Source: a virus
Virus record (IMG/VR): IMGVR_UViG_3300002835_001123
Coordinates: 1 to 23,417 of that record
Direction: 5' to 3' (one strand)
Length of the DNA: 23,417 nucleotides
The notes under the pieces were generated by a model that was given only the letters and a program-made list of their open reading frames with translations, was not told the origin of the DNA and ran no database searches. Position numbers and translations under genes: made by a program. Shown here in pieces: positions 5,599 to 13,109 of the stretch. Within the stretch, counting starts at the first letter, position 1, and the number at the start of each line of letters is the position of its first letter.

Positions 5599-5627
5599 AC
5601 GATATAGCGGACGCTACACAGTGTCAA
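5599..5627 (-). promoter_or_regulatory. Sigma70-like promoter with overlapping operator-like site
   Basis: A perfect -35 TTGACA (5627-5622) and a -10-like TATCGT (5604-5599) with exactly 17 bases between them on the minus strand. Transcription would begin near 5592, just upstream of the 61-codon gene. The sequence CACAGTGTC (5617-5625) overlaps the -35 and matches the candidate repressor operator core GACAGTGTC at eight of nine positions, so the repressor may control this promoter. Confidence 0.55.
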
Positions 5628-5633
5628 CAGCTA

Positions 5634-5682
5634 AACGCAGCGAGCTTCAACCGATCGGCTGAAGCCCTTCCCAGGCTGCGTT
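5634..5682 (-). terminator. Nested inverted repeat closing the late operon
   Basis: AACGCAGC (5634-5641) pairs with GCTGCGTT (5675-5682). Inside, GCTTCA (5644-5649) pairs with TGAAGC (5660-5665) around the palindrome CCGATCGG. On the minus strand the hairpin ends in GCTGCGTTTAG, giving only a short U run, so it is an imperfect intrinsic terminator or a processing hairpin. It lies 29 bases past the last late gene and directly before the next promoter, exactly where the late transcript should end. An attachment-site function is possible but not supported. Confidence 0.5.
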
Positions 5683-5710
5683 GGTCCGGTTCATGACGCC
5701 GGGGCCGTAA

Positions 5711-6256
5711 CTATGATTCCTTGTAAAACCAGATGCGAGTTCCCGGCACAACACTGTGCCGCCCCTCAAACACCTCATTGACCGCATCCATCACGCCGAC
5801 GTCTTGCGTCCAGTAATCATGCCCGCAGATCAATCCGCCGGGCTTCAGCAGCATTCGCCACGCTTCAATGTCGGCCCTGCACTCCGCGTAGTTGTGGTCC
5901 GCGTCGATGAAGATTGAATCAAACTTGTGCCCCAACCGCTGACACTCACGCGATGCGTCAATGGAGTGCATTCGCAGGCTGTTGATTGAGATATTCAGGT
6001 GCAACAGTTCAAAGGTCGCGGCCTGAACTCGTTCCACCCACTGACGATTTTGCCAGATACTGCCATCGTCGACCGAAACAACTTCCGAGAACCTTTGCAT
6101 TCCCGCACAGCTTGCCAGCAACGATCGGCCACAGTAGGTTCCGATTTCAGCGTGACTCTTTGACTTGCTGATGTTGTCGTAAAGCCAGCCAAGTTCAACC
6201 GGCCACATTTGCCCTGGCACTTGATAACACTGTCGGATCGTTTGTTCGCGCGTCAT
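5711..6256 (-). CDS. Class I SAM-dependent methyltransferase
   Basis: 181 residues from the ATG at 6256, with AGGAT about nine bases upstream and the previous stop one base away. Motif I is HAEIGTYCGRS (residues 35-45). The segment SIFIDADHNYAECRADIEAW (115-133) is followed by LLKPGGLICGHDY (136-148), a pattern typical of the Methyltransf_24 / cephalosporin hydroxylase-like family acting on small molecules or glycans rather than on DNA. It is the last gene of the late operon, behind the PRTase-HAD fusion, and may act on that enzyme's product or decorate a virion glycan. Both ideas are inference. Confidence 0.8.
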   Translation of the reverse strand: MTREQTIRQCYQVPGQMWPVELGWLYDNISKSKSHAEIGTYCGRSLLASCAGMQRFSEVVSVDDGSIWQNRQWVERVQAATFELLHLNISINSLRMHSIDASRECQRLGHKFDSIFIDADHNYAECRADIEAWRMLLKPGGLICGHDYWTQDVGVMDAVNEVFEGRHSVVPGTRIWFYKES

Positions 6257-6257
6257 C

Positions 6258-7655
6258 TTAGTAACATCCTGCGGTGTGCGGACAGATCGTAAGCAGCTTC
6301 GCCAGCTTCGCGATTTCACGGGCCTGCCCGTCCTCTGATTCGAAAAAGATTATCGGCCCAGGTGTTGCTTTGTGCTTCGCAGCCCATGCTGCGTAATGCC
6401 GGGCCTTGTATGCCGCGATGTTGTCCCGTCGGCGTTCTGCAAGTGTTGCGGCTGGGTGCATTACCAACCGATTCCAGCGGATGCCGTGCCGTCTCAACCA
6501 GTCTTCCGTGTCTGCCCTGTATCGCTCAATTCGTGCCGTCACGATCAGCGGAATCGGGCATCGGCGCGGCATGTAAAGCGGTTTGGCATTGCGGATGAAA
6601 TCCGAATACTTCGGCCCGTCATCATCGCATCCGGGCGGGCAATCGTGGCACAGAATGCCGTCGAAATCCATCGCCGCCGACGGGGACAAAATCGAGTTAA
6701 AAACGTTCCATTCAAGGATGTGCGGCCAGGGCAAATCAACGGACCAGATATCTGGCTTGAGCAATGCTTTTGGGTTGACATAAATCGCCGCATAGATCGC
6801 GTTTCCGAACTCGCGATCGATCAGCGGTTTGATCGCTTTGAGACTGTTGCCGGTCATGACAGTGTCATCAACGACAAGAATCTTTTCCGTCCTTGGATTG
6901 ACGTGTTTCGTTCCGCCAAGTCTCCAACCGTTTCCGGTCTGCACGACATCGTTCATGGTTTGCCGAATCGTGACCATCGGCAAATGAAGGTACATCGAAA
7001 GCATCGTTGCGGCGCTGAGCCCTGATCGTGCCACTCCTGCGATCGCAGTCACGTCCGGCGGAATCTTTGCGATCAGGTTGAGGATATCAAACTGGAACTG
7101 CGACGACCGGACAAAACGTGTCGGGCCGGTTCCAGCGACAAATGCACTGCCAACGCCTCGGCTTACTGTTCTGCGAACTGGTTTTGGTCGCGGCGTCTCG
7201 CATGTCGTCGTGGCTGCCGCCAATGCAGTTGAGACGATTTCGCTGATGCGTTTCCGTTGCCCCTCCTTGTCGCCGTGCGTTATTCGCCATTCCGGCGGCC
7301 ATGAGATTTCCGCGTACAACTTCTGCACAATTGCAGCGTGGTCGTGGGCGGATGTCTTGTTGAGCGACTGCAGATATGCTTTGCAGGTTCCGCACGATAC
7401 CGGCCTGCCAGTTTCTGCCTGTATCGCTGCCAGCAACAGTGTCCCGAGGTTTGAGCAATCACATCGACCACGTTTTGTTGTGCTGCATGATCGACGCTGC
7501 GGGCCTTTCTTCGCCTGCGGATTTACCCACGGTTCACCGCTCAGCATTGCGTCAACTCGTGGCTTGTTGGCTCTGCAAATCAGCTGCATCGTCGGCTTCA
7601 GCGCGACGTTTCGCGCTGTACAAAATCCAGACAGTTCGCACTGGCACTCACTCAC
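6258..7655 (-). CDS. Cys-rich domain / phosphoribosyltransferase / HAD phosphatase fusion
   Basis: 465 residues from a GTG at 7655, overlapping the previous frame (GAGGA about nine bases upstream). Residues 1-125 are rich in Cys: CQC near 4-6, C12, C27, CDCSNLGTLLLAAI around 65-78, and CGTC 88-91. Residues 180-310 form a type I phosphoribosyltransferase with the PRPP loop VVDDTVMTGNS (261-271) and an upstream GVARSGLSAATML. Residues 328-455 form a HAD domain: DFD at 330-332 as motif I, T373 in VTAR as motif II, K417 as motif III, and FFESEDGQA (437-445) as the acidic motif IV. PRTase-HAD pairs occur in predicted nucleoside-like metabolite pathways such as Ter-linked systems. The phage substrate is unknown. 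Confidence 0.82.
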   Translation of the reverse strand: MSECQCELSGFCTARNVALKPTMQLICRANKPRVDAMLSGEPWVNPQAKKGPQRRSCSTTKRGRCDCSNLGTLLLAAIQAETGRPVSCGTCKAYLQSLNKTSAHDHAAIVQKLYAEISWPPEWRITHGDKEGQRKRISEIVSTALAAATTTCETPRPKPVRRTVSRGVGSAFVAGTGPTRFVRSSQFQFDILNLIAKIPPDVTAIAGVARSGLSAATMLSMYLHLPMVTIRQTMNDVVQTGNGWRLGGTKHVNPRTEKILVVDDTVMTGNSLKAIKPLIDREFGNAIYAAIYVNPKALLKPDIWSVDLPWPHILEWNVFNSILSPSAAMDFDGILCHDCPPGCDDDGPKYSDFIRNAKPLYMPRRCPIPLIVTARIERYRADTEDWLRRHGIRWNRLVMHPAATLAERRRDNIAAYKARHYAAWAAKHKATPGPIIFFESEDGQAREIAKLAKLLTICPHTAGCY

Positions 7656-7800
7656 GACTGGCTTTCCTCGCTAATCGGTCGATTTCGTCTTTCCATGCCT
7701 GTACTGCATGATCGCCACTGGATTGCGAAAACCGCATCCAGCCATGCACAAGGAACTGTGCGAGGATCGCGATAAACAGGACGCCGATAAGTCTGAGCAT
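7648..7800 (-). CDS. Small membrane-anchored protein (50 aa)
   Basis: A short ORF whose ATG (7800-7798) shares a base with the previous stop (TAATG) and whose end overlaps the next start by 8 bases, so it fits tightly into the operon. The protein starts MLRLIGVLFIAILAQFLVHG, one membrane helix at the N-terminus, followed by a soluble amphipathic tail rich in charges (AWKDEIDRLARKASRE). AGGAAAG lies about ten bases upstream. A longer ORF in another frame (7652-7858) covers the same DNA but has no matching signals. N-in membrane anchors with helical tails in late phage operons suggest a spanin or holin accessory, unproven. Confidence 0.65.
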   Translation of the reverse strand: MLRLIGVLFIAILAQFLVHGWMRFSQSSGDHAVQAWKDEIDRLARKASRE

Positions 7801-9014
7801 TAACAGTTGCTTTCCTGCTCAACGATCGTGATATCCGAAATTTGATAGCTCCAAGCATCGCACGTTGGGTTCGAAAATGTGCCGACTGTCAGCAGTGCCG
7901 GGCATGCGCAGTCAGTGCGAACAACATCCGTCTGACACCAAACTCCTGTCGACCCAAATCTGTAGTAAACGCACAGGTCACAGTTTATGCAAGCACAAAC
8001 CATGATTACCTCCAGGGTTTCGGTGCGACTTCCCCCCATCGGTATTGCCAAAACACCGGTGAACGTTCCGCGATAGGCTGGAAATGGCCCAGGCGAAAAC
8101 GGTGAGCATTCAATTTCTGGTTCGCTGACTTGCCCGTATTGCAGCGTCATCTGATGCACTGTCGCTGGAGCGTTTGCTGAGGCAAAAAGCAGAGTCAACG
8201 TCTCGCCCATCGGCCGCCCGCAAATGCAATCCCCGACAACGGTGGCACAGTCGCACTGTTTGCAGCGAAACGAAAACGTCGTGCCGTTTTCCATCTCCAC
8301 CGTTCCGGACATATCCGCACAGCCAGTGACCTGAACCGGGCTTTGCTCATTGCCGTCAATTGTTGGTGTTACGATGCACTGGCCGTAAGCATCGCGCCCG
8401 AGTGCCAAACTCACATCGAAATTGCCAATCGGTCCAGCCCAAACCGGGGGATCACAATCGCTGTAGGAAACGTCCTGCAGTTCGCCGCTGTAGGTATCGG
8501 TGAAATCCGAGTAAATCACTTCGCTTACGTCGACGCATACCGCGTGGCACGAGCATCGGCAGTTTCCACAGAAGAAATCTCGGCAACCGGTGTCTGGATC
8601 GTCGATCAGGGCAAGCTCACGCGGTTCGTATTTTGACCAACGTAAAGTGCCTTCGAGGTAGCCAACATCGACAGCAACTTCGCCCTGTGGATCGCGACAA
8701 CTGGCTCCCTTGTAACACGTCGCTCTGTAAACTTCCTCGCCTTCGAGCGTGACGATGTATTCGCATTCGTCATACGAGTTCCGCTGCCAATACGAAACGA
8801 ACGCATAGCCGCCGACAGTGCCGGTCCATGATGACGTGCCGAAGTCGGCCGAACCTTGTTCGATGTTGCCGTACGTCTCCCATTCGAGACACAGTTTGCA
8901 CGGAATGACGCCGCAACAGCCGTCAGCCGTTTCGATGTCGCAAACGTCAATCATCCGCTCTGAGCATGGGTTTAAGCGGTCTGGTGACGATCTGCGAAGG
9001 TATCGTGATGGCAT
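7800..9014 (-). CDS. Cysteine-rich virion protein, probable distal tail or receptor-binding component
   Basis: 404 residues with about 33 cysteines (roughly 8 percent), far above its neighbours. They cluster in pairs and short runs: GCCG and CKLC near the N-terminus, CGNCRCSC mid-protein, CKQCDC and CICG, and CACINCDLC near the C-terminus. Spacing suggests repeated small units each with a CxxC-type end, alternating with beta-rich segments (TVGGYAFVSYW, GTFTGVLAIPM). It could bind metals inside the cell or form disulfides outside. No signal peptide or enzyme motif is seen. Its position after two other tail genes makes a distal tail or adhesin role likely. No family is recognised with certainty. 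Confidence 0.65.
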   Translation of the reverse strand: MPSRYLRRSSPDRLNPCSERMIDVCDIETADGCCGVIPCKLCLEWETYGNIEQGSADFGTSSWTGTVGGYAFVSYWQRNSYDECEYIVTLEGEEVYRATCYKGASCRDPQGEVAVDVGYLEGTLRWSKYEPRELALIDDPDTGCRDFFCGNCRCSCHAVCVDVSEVIYSDFTDTYSGELQDVSYSDCDPPVWAGPIGNFDVSLALGRDAYGQCIVTPTIDGNEQSPVQVTGCADMSGTVEMENGTTFSFRCKQCDCATVVGDCICGRPMGETLTLLFASANAPATVHQMTLQYGQVSEPEIECSPFSPGPFPAYRGTFTGVLAIPMGGSRTETLEVIMVCACINCDLCVYYRFGSTGVWCQTDVVRTDCACPALLTVGTFSNPTCDAWSYQISDITIVEQESNC

Positions 9015-9017
9015 GGG

Positions 9018-9719
9018 TCAGCACTCCGGCTGTGCACAAAGGTCGCTCAAGATCCATGCCGGAACGCAAGCTGGTGGATCGTAGTCGTCTGCAGTGTATG
9101 GGTAGTAGTAAGTGGCGCGGCCCAGCGTTGTTGGCAGCTCCTCGTCTACGTGACCGCTCAAATAACTGCAGATGTCATAAACGTGCCAGTATCCGTCGTC
9201 TTGTCGCCCTGGCGGAACTTTGCCACAGTTGCCGGTGTACCACAGCGGCGTTACTCTGAGCGTTTTTTGCGTAACCTCGTAACCGTCCGGGCAAAGAACG
9301 TCGACGATCGTAAACCACATTGTGTGGCCGCCGCCGGAACCAGTCGGCAACGCAACCCATTCGCCTTCAATCCATGCTGCCCGAACTTCATCGCCAGCCG
9401 ATTTCGCTTCCGCAGATTCGAAACGCTGCTTAATGTTTTCGTTGCGGCCGGAATCGATCAGATTCCCGTTTTGGTCCTTGAACCAAACGGACATGACCGC
9501 TTCGCCGGGAGCTGTACCAAAGTCTGTTGCTGCTGGCAGGTCGTCATCCAGTTTGCCGATTATTTCCAAGGGCGCTCTCACGCCAAATGCTGCGTTTGCA
9601 CTTTGCTGTTTTTGCCACAACAGTTTCGCGATAGCATCAGCCAGCTCATTCAGTCGCGCGGCGCTCAGTCGCTCGCCTCGCTGAAAGTTTGGAACGTGTG
9701 GCTGAAAGTTGTTTGGCAT
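9018..9719 (-). CDS. Putative minor tail protein
   Basis: 233 residues. The start (PHVPNFQRGERLSAARLNELADAI) resembles the N-terminus of many phage tail or fiber-attachment proteins, where a stretch ending in LxAxxLN is common. The middle is beta-rich with a Gly-rich loop (TGSGGGH), and the C-terminal third is Tyr/Asp/Pro-rich with four Cys. The ATG overlaps the preceding stop (TAATG at 9717-9721), and three bases separate its stop from the Cys-rich gene. It is probably a structural tail-tip component working with its two neighbours; the exact role is unknown. Confidence 0.6.
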   Translation of the reverse strand: MPNNFQPHVPNFQRGERLSAARLNELADAIAKLLWQKQQSANAAFGVRAPLEIIGKLDDDLPAATDFGTAPGEAVMSVWFKDQNGNLIDSGRNENIKQRFESAEAKSAGDEVRAAWIEGEWVALPTGSGGGHTMWFTIVDVLCPDGYEVTQKTLRVTPLWYTGNCGKVPPGRQDDGYWHVYDICSYLSGHVDEELPTTLGRATYYYPYTADDYDPPACVPAWILSDLCAQPEC

Positions 9720-10561
9720 TAGGTGAAGATCCGCCGAAGATCGGTTTCCTGAAACGTGTAACCACTGCCAATAGCAGACCTTGGCCGATCAAAGTCGCCA
9801 ATTTCTTCCCGCCATTGCCAGTTCCACCCGTAGACAGTGCTCCCTCCGTTAGCTGCTTGACCTGTGGTGCTCCATGACGTTTGAGCCTTTTCCAAAAAAG
9901 TCAGCGTCAGCTTCCAGGTTGTTTGCCCCAACGTGTTCAGCGAAATCGACGCAGACTTCTCTGCAAATAGCAACGTTCCCGGAGCAAGCAATTGCTTCGT
10001 AATTGGAATCAAAAACGCCACACTGTTAACGTGATTGATGCACTCAGACAAAACTCGCCATGGTGGATTTCGCACCTGCGACCATGTCACGACATGCCTC
10101 GTAGTTGTTGTGGCATACGCCGCGTTTACGTCCGCAGGAAGCGGGACGTTGTCAGACGCCCATTTTAGCCCACGACTTGGAACCGTGACAAACTCGCCCT
10201 GCTCCTGCATTTCGTAACTGATGAGCGTTCCGTCTTCAGTCGGCACCATCGGCTTGTACCCGATAGTGATCTTTGCTTCGCCAGCGTGCGTCAATGCCTG
10301 CGATTGCGGATCGACGATTGTCGCGTTGCGAGGATTTGGTGCAATCTTGTCGATACTGAACGTGTCTGCAAACACGCCAGGGAAGCCGGGACCGTAGACC
10401 ATCGGCAAACCGATCGGTCCGCCCGTAAACATGCCGTTGACAAATCCCCACCGGTCATCCCACGCCGTGACGAAGATTCGGGTAAATTGAAAATCGCCGT
10501 CTCGATTGCCCGTTTCAATCGGGCTGTCTTCATGCTCAACAAATGGGACGTTAATCGGCAT
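9719..10561 (-). CDS. Putative distal/minor tail protein
   Basis: 280 residues directly after the tape measure, starting at its stop (shared base at 10561) and ending in a TAATG overlap with the next gene. The protein is beta-rich with many Gly, Pro and aromatic residues (GFVNGMFTGGPIGLPMVYG, WNWQWREEIGDFDRPR) and has no membrane segment. In siphoviruses the gene after the tape measure usually encodes the distal tail protein that begins the tail tip, and this location is the main evidence. No family is named with confidence. Confidence 0.6.
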   Translation of the reverse strand: MPINVPFVEHEDSPIETGNRDGDFQFTRIFVTAWDDRWGFVNGMFTGGPIGLPMVYGPGFPGVFADTFSIDKIAPNPRNATIVDPQSQALTHAGEAKITIGYKPMVPTEDGTLISYEMQEQGEFVTVPSRGLKWASDNVPLPADVNAAYATTTTRHVVTWSQVRNPPWRVLSECINHVNSVAFLIPITKQLLAPGTLLFAEKSASISLNTLGQTTWKLTLTFLEKAQTSWSTTGQAANGGSTVYGWNWQWREEIGDFDRPRSAIGSGYTFQETDLRRIFT

Positions 10562-12051
10562 TATGCGAGCCCCATGTCAAGATTCTGAACCGCTTGCAAT
10601 TGCTGCTGCTGAATGTTCAATTGTTGCTGTTGGACACTCAAAGATGACTGAGCAACGCTCAATTGCTTGTTCAACGTTGACTCACGCAACGACGCAAACA
10701 ACGCTTCTGCCGAAAAGGTTTTGGACTGGCCCGCTTCTGCCATTTGCGTTGCGAATTGCTTCGGCAGTCTTCTGTTAGGGTCAACGCTGGTTTCGTCCTT
10801 GCCTTTTGGCTTGTTGGCTTCCTCCTCCGCCGCGATTTGATCAGCTTTAATTCGTCGCGCTGCTGCCAACTCTTCGTCGATTCGCTCCATGAGCGAAGGC
10901 CCTCGCCCACTTTTCAATTCAGGCATTTGAAACTCATCCAGAGGAACAGTGAACTCTGTGACCTCCTGACCGAGCAACATCTGCTTCATTGCTCGCATTC
11001 TGGCTCCGATGTTATCCACCATTCTGCCAGAGTTTGCCTGAATCCAATCAAACGCCGCTTTGGCGATGCTTACGACATCATCAAACGCATCGCGGAACTT
11101 GTCGGCAATATGCACTGCCGTGACTCCGACAATCACTCCGATACCTTCGAATTTTTCCTGCGTTTCAGTAAACCAATCGCGAACAGACGTTTGCAACTTG
11201 TTGAACGTGGATGGCATTTCGTCGGTTTGGTCGAAGAACTTGCGAGCCCATTCCAGCAACTTATTTGCCTCTGGCAACAGTGTTGTGCCCATCGCAATTG
11301 CCAACATTTCGACTTCGCTTTTGAGCTTCGCATACTGCCCGGCAGTCGTTTGGCTCATTCGGTCGTTCATGCCTGCAAATCGACCGGTTCCAGTGGTAGC
11401 CCAAACAAGCGACTGGCGAACTTCATCAATGGAGATTCGCCCCTCTTCCATTCGCCGTTTCAGCGAAGCCATAGACTCGCCAGTTGTCTTACTGATCGTT
11501 TCCAATGGGCTAAATCCGTTTTGAATCATTTGATTCAAATCTTGACCCATAAGCCGCCCGGCTCCAGATATCTGCCCAAATGCTCTTGTGAGCCCCTCGA
11601 GCTTTACCGAATCGCCCGCTGCGATGTCGGTAATCATGGACAAGACCGGAACAACCTCCTCGCCAGCTACGCCGAAATTCAACATCATCTTTGCGGCATC
11701 AGAAAGCTCTCGCATTCCGAACACGGTTTTCATGTCGAGGGCTCGCATCGCCTCAATCATGTCTTTTGACTTTTCGGCGGATCCCAGAAGTACTTCAAAG
11801 GCAATTGCCGTTTGCTCTGCACCGGCCGCTAAGCTCATCATGCCGCCCGCAGCCGCTCCAGCGCCAAGCCCCGCAAGTGTTGAACCCATACCGCCAAGAT
11901 TCAAGCGAACGCTTTGCAGCTTGTTTATTAGACCACTGGCCGCTGTTGTCGTGCGGTCGAGAGCCTTGCCAGCCATTCCAGCTTTTGTCTGGACCTGCGT
12001 AAGCCCATCGGCAGAAAAGATAACTTGTGCTTCTTGAACTGTTATCGCCAT
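10561..12051 (-). CDS. Tail tape measure protein (short)
   Basis: 496 residues. After a short beta-like start (ITVQEAQVIFSADGLTQVQT) comes the tape-measure N-terminal region: Ala/Gly-rich hydrophobic segment (GGMGSTLAGLGAGAAAGGMMSLAAG, about 53-77), then AFEVLLGSAEKSKDMIEAMR and LEGLTRAFGQISGAGRLMGQDLNQMIQNGF, characteristic of the TP901/Lambda-H-like superfamily. The C-terminus has a Gln-rich coiled coil (QQQQLNIQQQQLQ). At the usual 0.15 nm per residue it predicts a tail near 75 nm, short for a siphovirus. Its ATG shares a base with the stop of the frameshifted chaperone (TGATG). It sets tail length and may aid DNA delivery. Confidence 0.9.
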   Translation of the reverse strand: MAITVQEAQVIFSADGLTQVQTKAGMAGKALDRTTTAASGLINKLQSVRLNLGGMGSTLAGLGAGAAAGGMMSLAAGAEQTAIAFEVLLGSAEKSKDMIEAMRALDMKTVFGMRELSDAAKMMLNFGVAGEEVVPVLSMITDIAAGDSVKLEGLTRAFGQISGAGRLMGQDLNQMIQNGFSPLETISKTTGESMASLKRRMEEGRISIDEVRQSLVWATTGTGRFAGMNDRMSQTTAGQYAKLKSEVEMLAIAMGTTLLPEANKLLEWARKFFDQTDEMPSTFNKLQTSVRDWFTETQEKFEGIGVIVGVTAVHIADKFRDAFDDVVSIAKAAFDWIQANSGRMVDNIGARMRAMKQMLLGQEVTEFTVPLDEFQMPELKSGRGPSLMERIDEELAAARRIKADQIAAEEEANKPKGKDETSVDPNRRLPKQFATQMAEAGQSKTFSAEALFASLRESTLNKQLSVAQSSLSVQQQQLNIQQQQLQAVQNLDMGLA

Positions 12052-12691
12052 CAGCCTGGCCTCTTTTCAAAGATGTCTTCCGGGCACCATGCCCCGGCTG
12101 CGACCAGCACCTGATACATCGTCATTCGTCCGATTTCCTCGAACGTCCAGCCATACTTTTCGGCAACATTGCGAAACACCGTAGCCCATGGAATTGTTCG
12201 CCGCGTTACTGGCCCGACGCCGCCGCTACTGTCGGGCCATTTCAGTTTCCCACTTCGACTTTCTCTTCAATGGTATGAATCGCGTTGACAATCGCGTTGA
12301 TATCGCCAAACCAATCAATGAAGTCAGCCCCGAGCTGAATGCCCTGTTCTGCAGGCAAATCCTGCGGAAACTCCACCCCGTGATTCTTGCCCATTGCTCG
12401 CCAAATCGACCACGATAGGCCACGCATTGACCTATCGAATCGATCCTCATCAACCATTGTGGCAATCAATGGACGCGCCACGGTATCCGCTGCGATCTTG
12501 ATTGCCATTTGCTGAACGGCACGATCTTTAATGGATTCAATACCAGCGTAAGGATTACCAACGCGGGAAAGAATCGCTTCCTCTTTTTTCGCGTAGTCAG
12601 CTAGCGACCGAATTTCCAGCCTGTATGTCTTGCCGTCTTTGCTGAGTTCTGCAGTCCGCCGACCGCAAAGATTGAACAATCCATCCGCCAT
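12051..12691 (-). CDS. Tail assembly chaperone, long form made by -1 ribosomal frameshift
   Basis: The 149-aa chaperone reading frame (12691 to its stop at 12242) carries the slippery heptamer G-GGA-AAC at 12251-12245, one codon before its stop. Slipping back one base continues 64 more codons to a TGA at 12053-12051, giving 213 residues. The added part contains VFRNVAEKYGWTFEEIGRMT, a motif typical of the second tail chaperone (GT-like) of long-tailed phages. It has no good start of its own. A 9-bp perfect hairpin lies five bases past the slip site. The product would assist tape-measure folding and tail-tube polymerisation, as gpGT does in lambda. Confidence 0.85.
12210..12251 (-). promoter_or_regulatory. 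Programmed -1 frameshift signal: slippery GGGAAAC plus stem-loop
   Basis: On the minus strand, GGGAAAC (12251-12245) is read as G GGA AAC in the zero frame, followed at once by TGA. After a five-base spacer, TGGCCCGAC (12239-12231) pairs perfectly with GTCGGGCCA (12218-12210) around a 12-base loop. Heptamer form, spacer and stem all match known -1 frameshift signals, and the position between tail tube and tape measure is the conserved one. Confidence 0.85.
12242..12691 (-). CDS. Tail assembly chaperone, short form
   Basis: 149 residues from the ATG at 12691, with AGGAG seven bases upstream. It is mostly helical and acidic towards the end (FGDINAIVNAIHTIEEKVEVGN), with a basic N-terminus (NLCGRRTAELSKDGKTYRLEIRSL). 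Homology is not obvious, but its place between tail tube and tape measure, its size and the frameshift signal at its last codons identify it as the gpG-like partner of the long form. The ratio of short to long form is normally fixed by slip efficiency and is essential for tail assembly in lambda; the same is inferred here. Confidence 0.8.
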   Translation of the reverse strand: MADGLFNLCGRRTAELSKDGKTYRLEIRSLADYAKKEEAILSRVGNPYAGIESIKDRAVQQMAIKIAADTVARPLIATMVDEDRFDRSMRGLSWSIWRAMGKNHGVEFPQDLPAEQGIQLGADFIDWFGDINAIVNAIHTIEEKVEVGN

Positions 12692-12704
12692 GGATTACTC
12701 CTGA

Positions 12705-13109
12705 TTAGTTGAGAGTGAATGCACCAGCACCTGTTGGAATGCCTTGGAAGTCGAAAGCGAAATCACAAGCGACTGGTTCCCCAGAATCGGCATCGAACGT
12801 GATGTCGCCAACATCCGTGACAATGATCGTTCCGCTGATGGTGTCGCTGGATGCTGTTCCGTGACACACGATGCTGTATTCAGTGCCGATCTTCATTGCC
12901 ATGGTGGCACCAGCATGAATAAACAGCGTTGCTGTTCCTGACCAGTCCTTGACGCCGATCGTAGTTTTTCGACCACCAGCCGTTGAGTTGCTGGCATAAC
13001 GACCTTTGGCAGCCGTGCCTGTCACTGTCCATTTTGCCGTGTGGTCGACTGCGGACCCAGCGATTTTGAATGTCATTTCATTGCCGGTGAGCGGTGTGCC
13101 TGCTGGCAT
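12705..13109 (-). CDS. Major tail tube protein
   Basis: 134 residues, beta-rich throughout with alternating Thr/Val/Ile/Gly strands (TVTGTAAKGRYASNSTAGGRKTTIGVKDWSGTATLF, then DTISGTIIVTDVGDITFDADSG), the look of a small tail tube protein. There is no Trp/Cys cluster or membrane segment. The start has AAGGA about eight bases upstream. It lies just before the frameshifting chaperones and tape measure, the canonical location for the tail tube gene. The assignment rests on fold-like pattern and synteny rather than a diagnostic motif. Confidence 0.75.
   Translation of the reverse strand: MPAGTPLTGNEMTFKIAGSAVDHTAKWTVTGTAAKGRYASNSTAGGRKTTIGVKDWSGTATLFIHAGATMAMKIGTEYSIVCHGTASSDTISGTIIVTDVGDITFDADSGEPVACDFAFDFQGIPTGAGAFTLN

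Noticed and set aside
7652-7858. 68-codon minus-strand frame
   Set aside because: It starts inside the Cys-rich gene without signals; the 7648-7800 frame has the TAATG junction, a membrane helix and natural composition.
10744-11769. 341-codon open frame on the plus strand
   Set aside because: It is fully antisense to the tape measure gene, lacks a ribosome-binding site and reads as Ser/Leu/His-rich shadow sequence.
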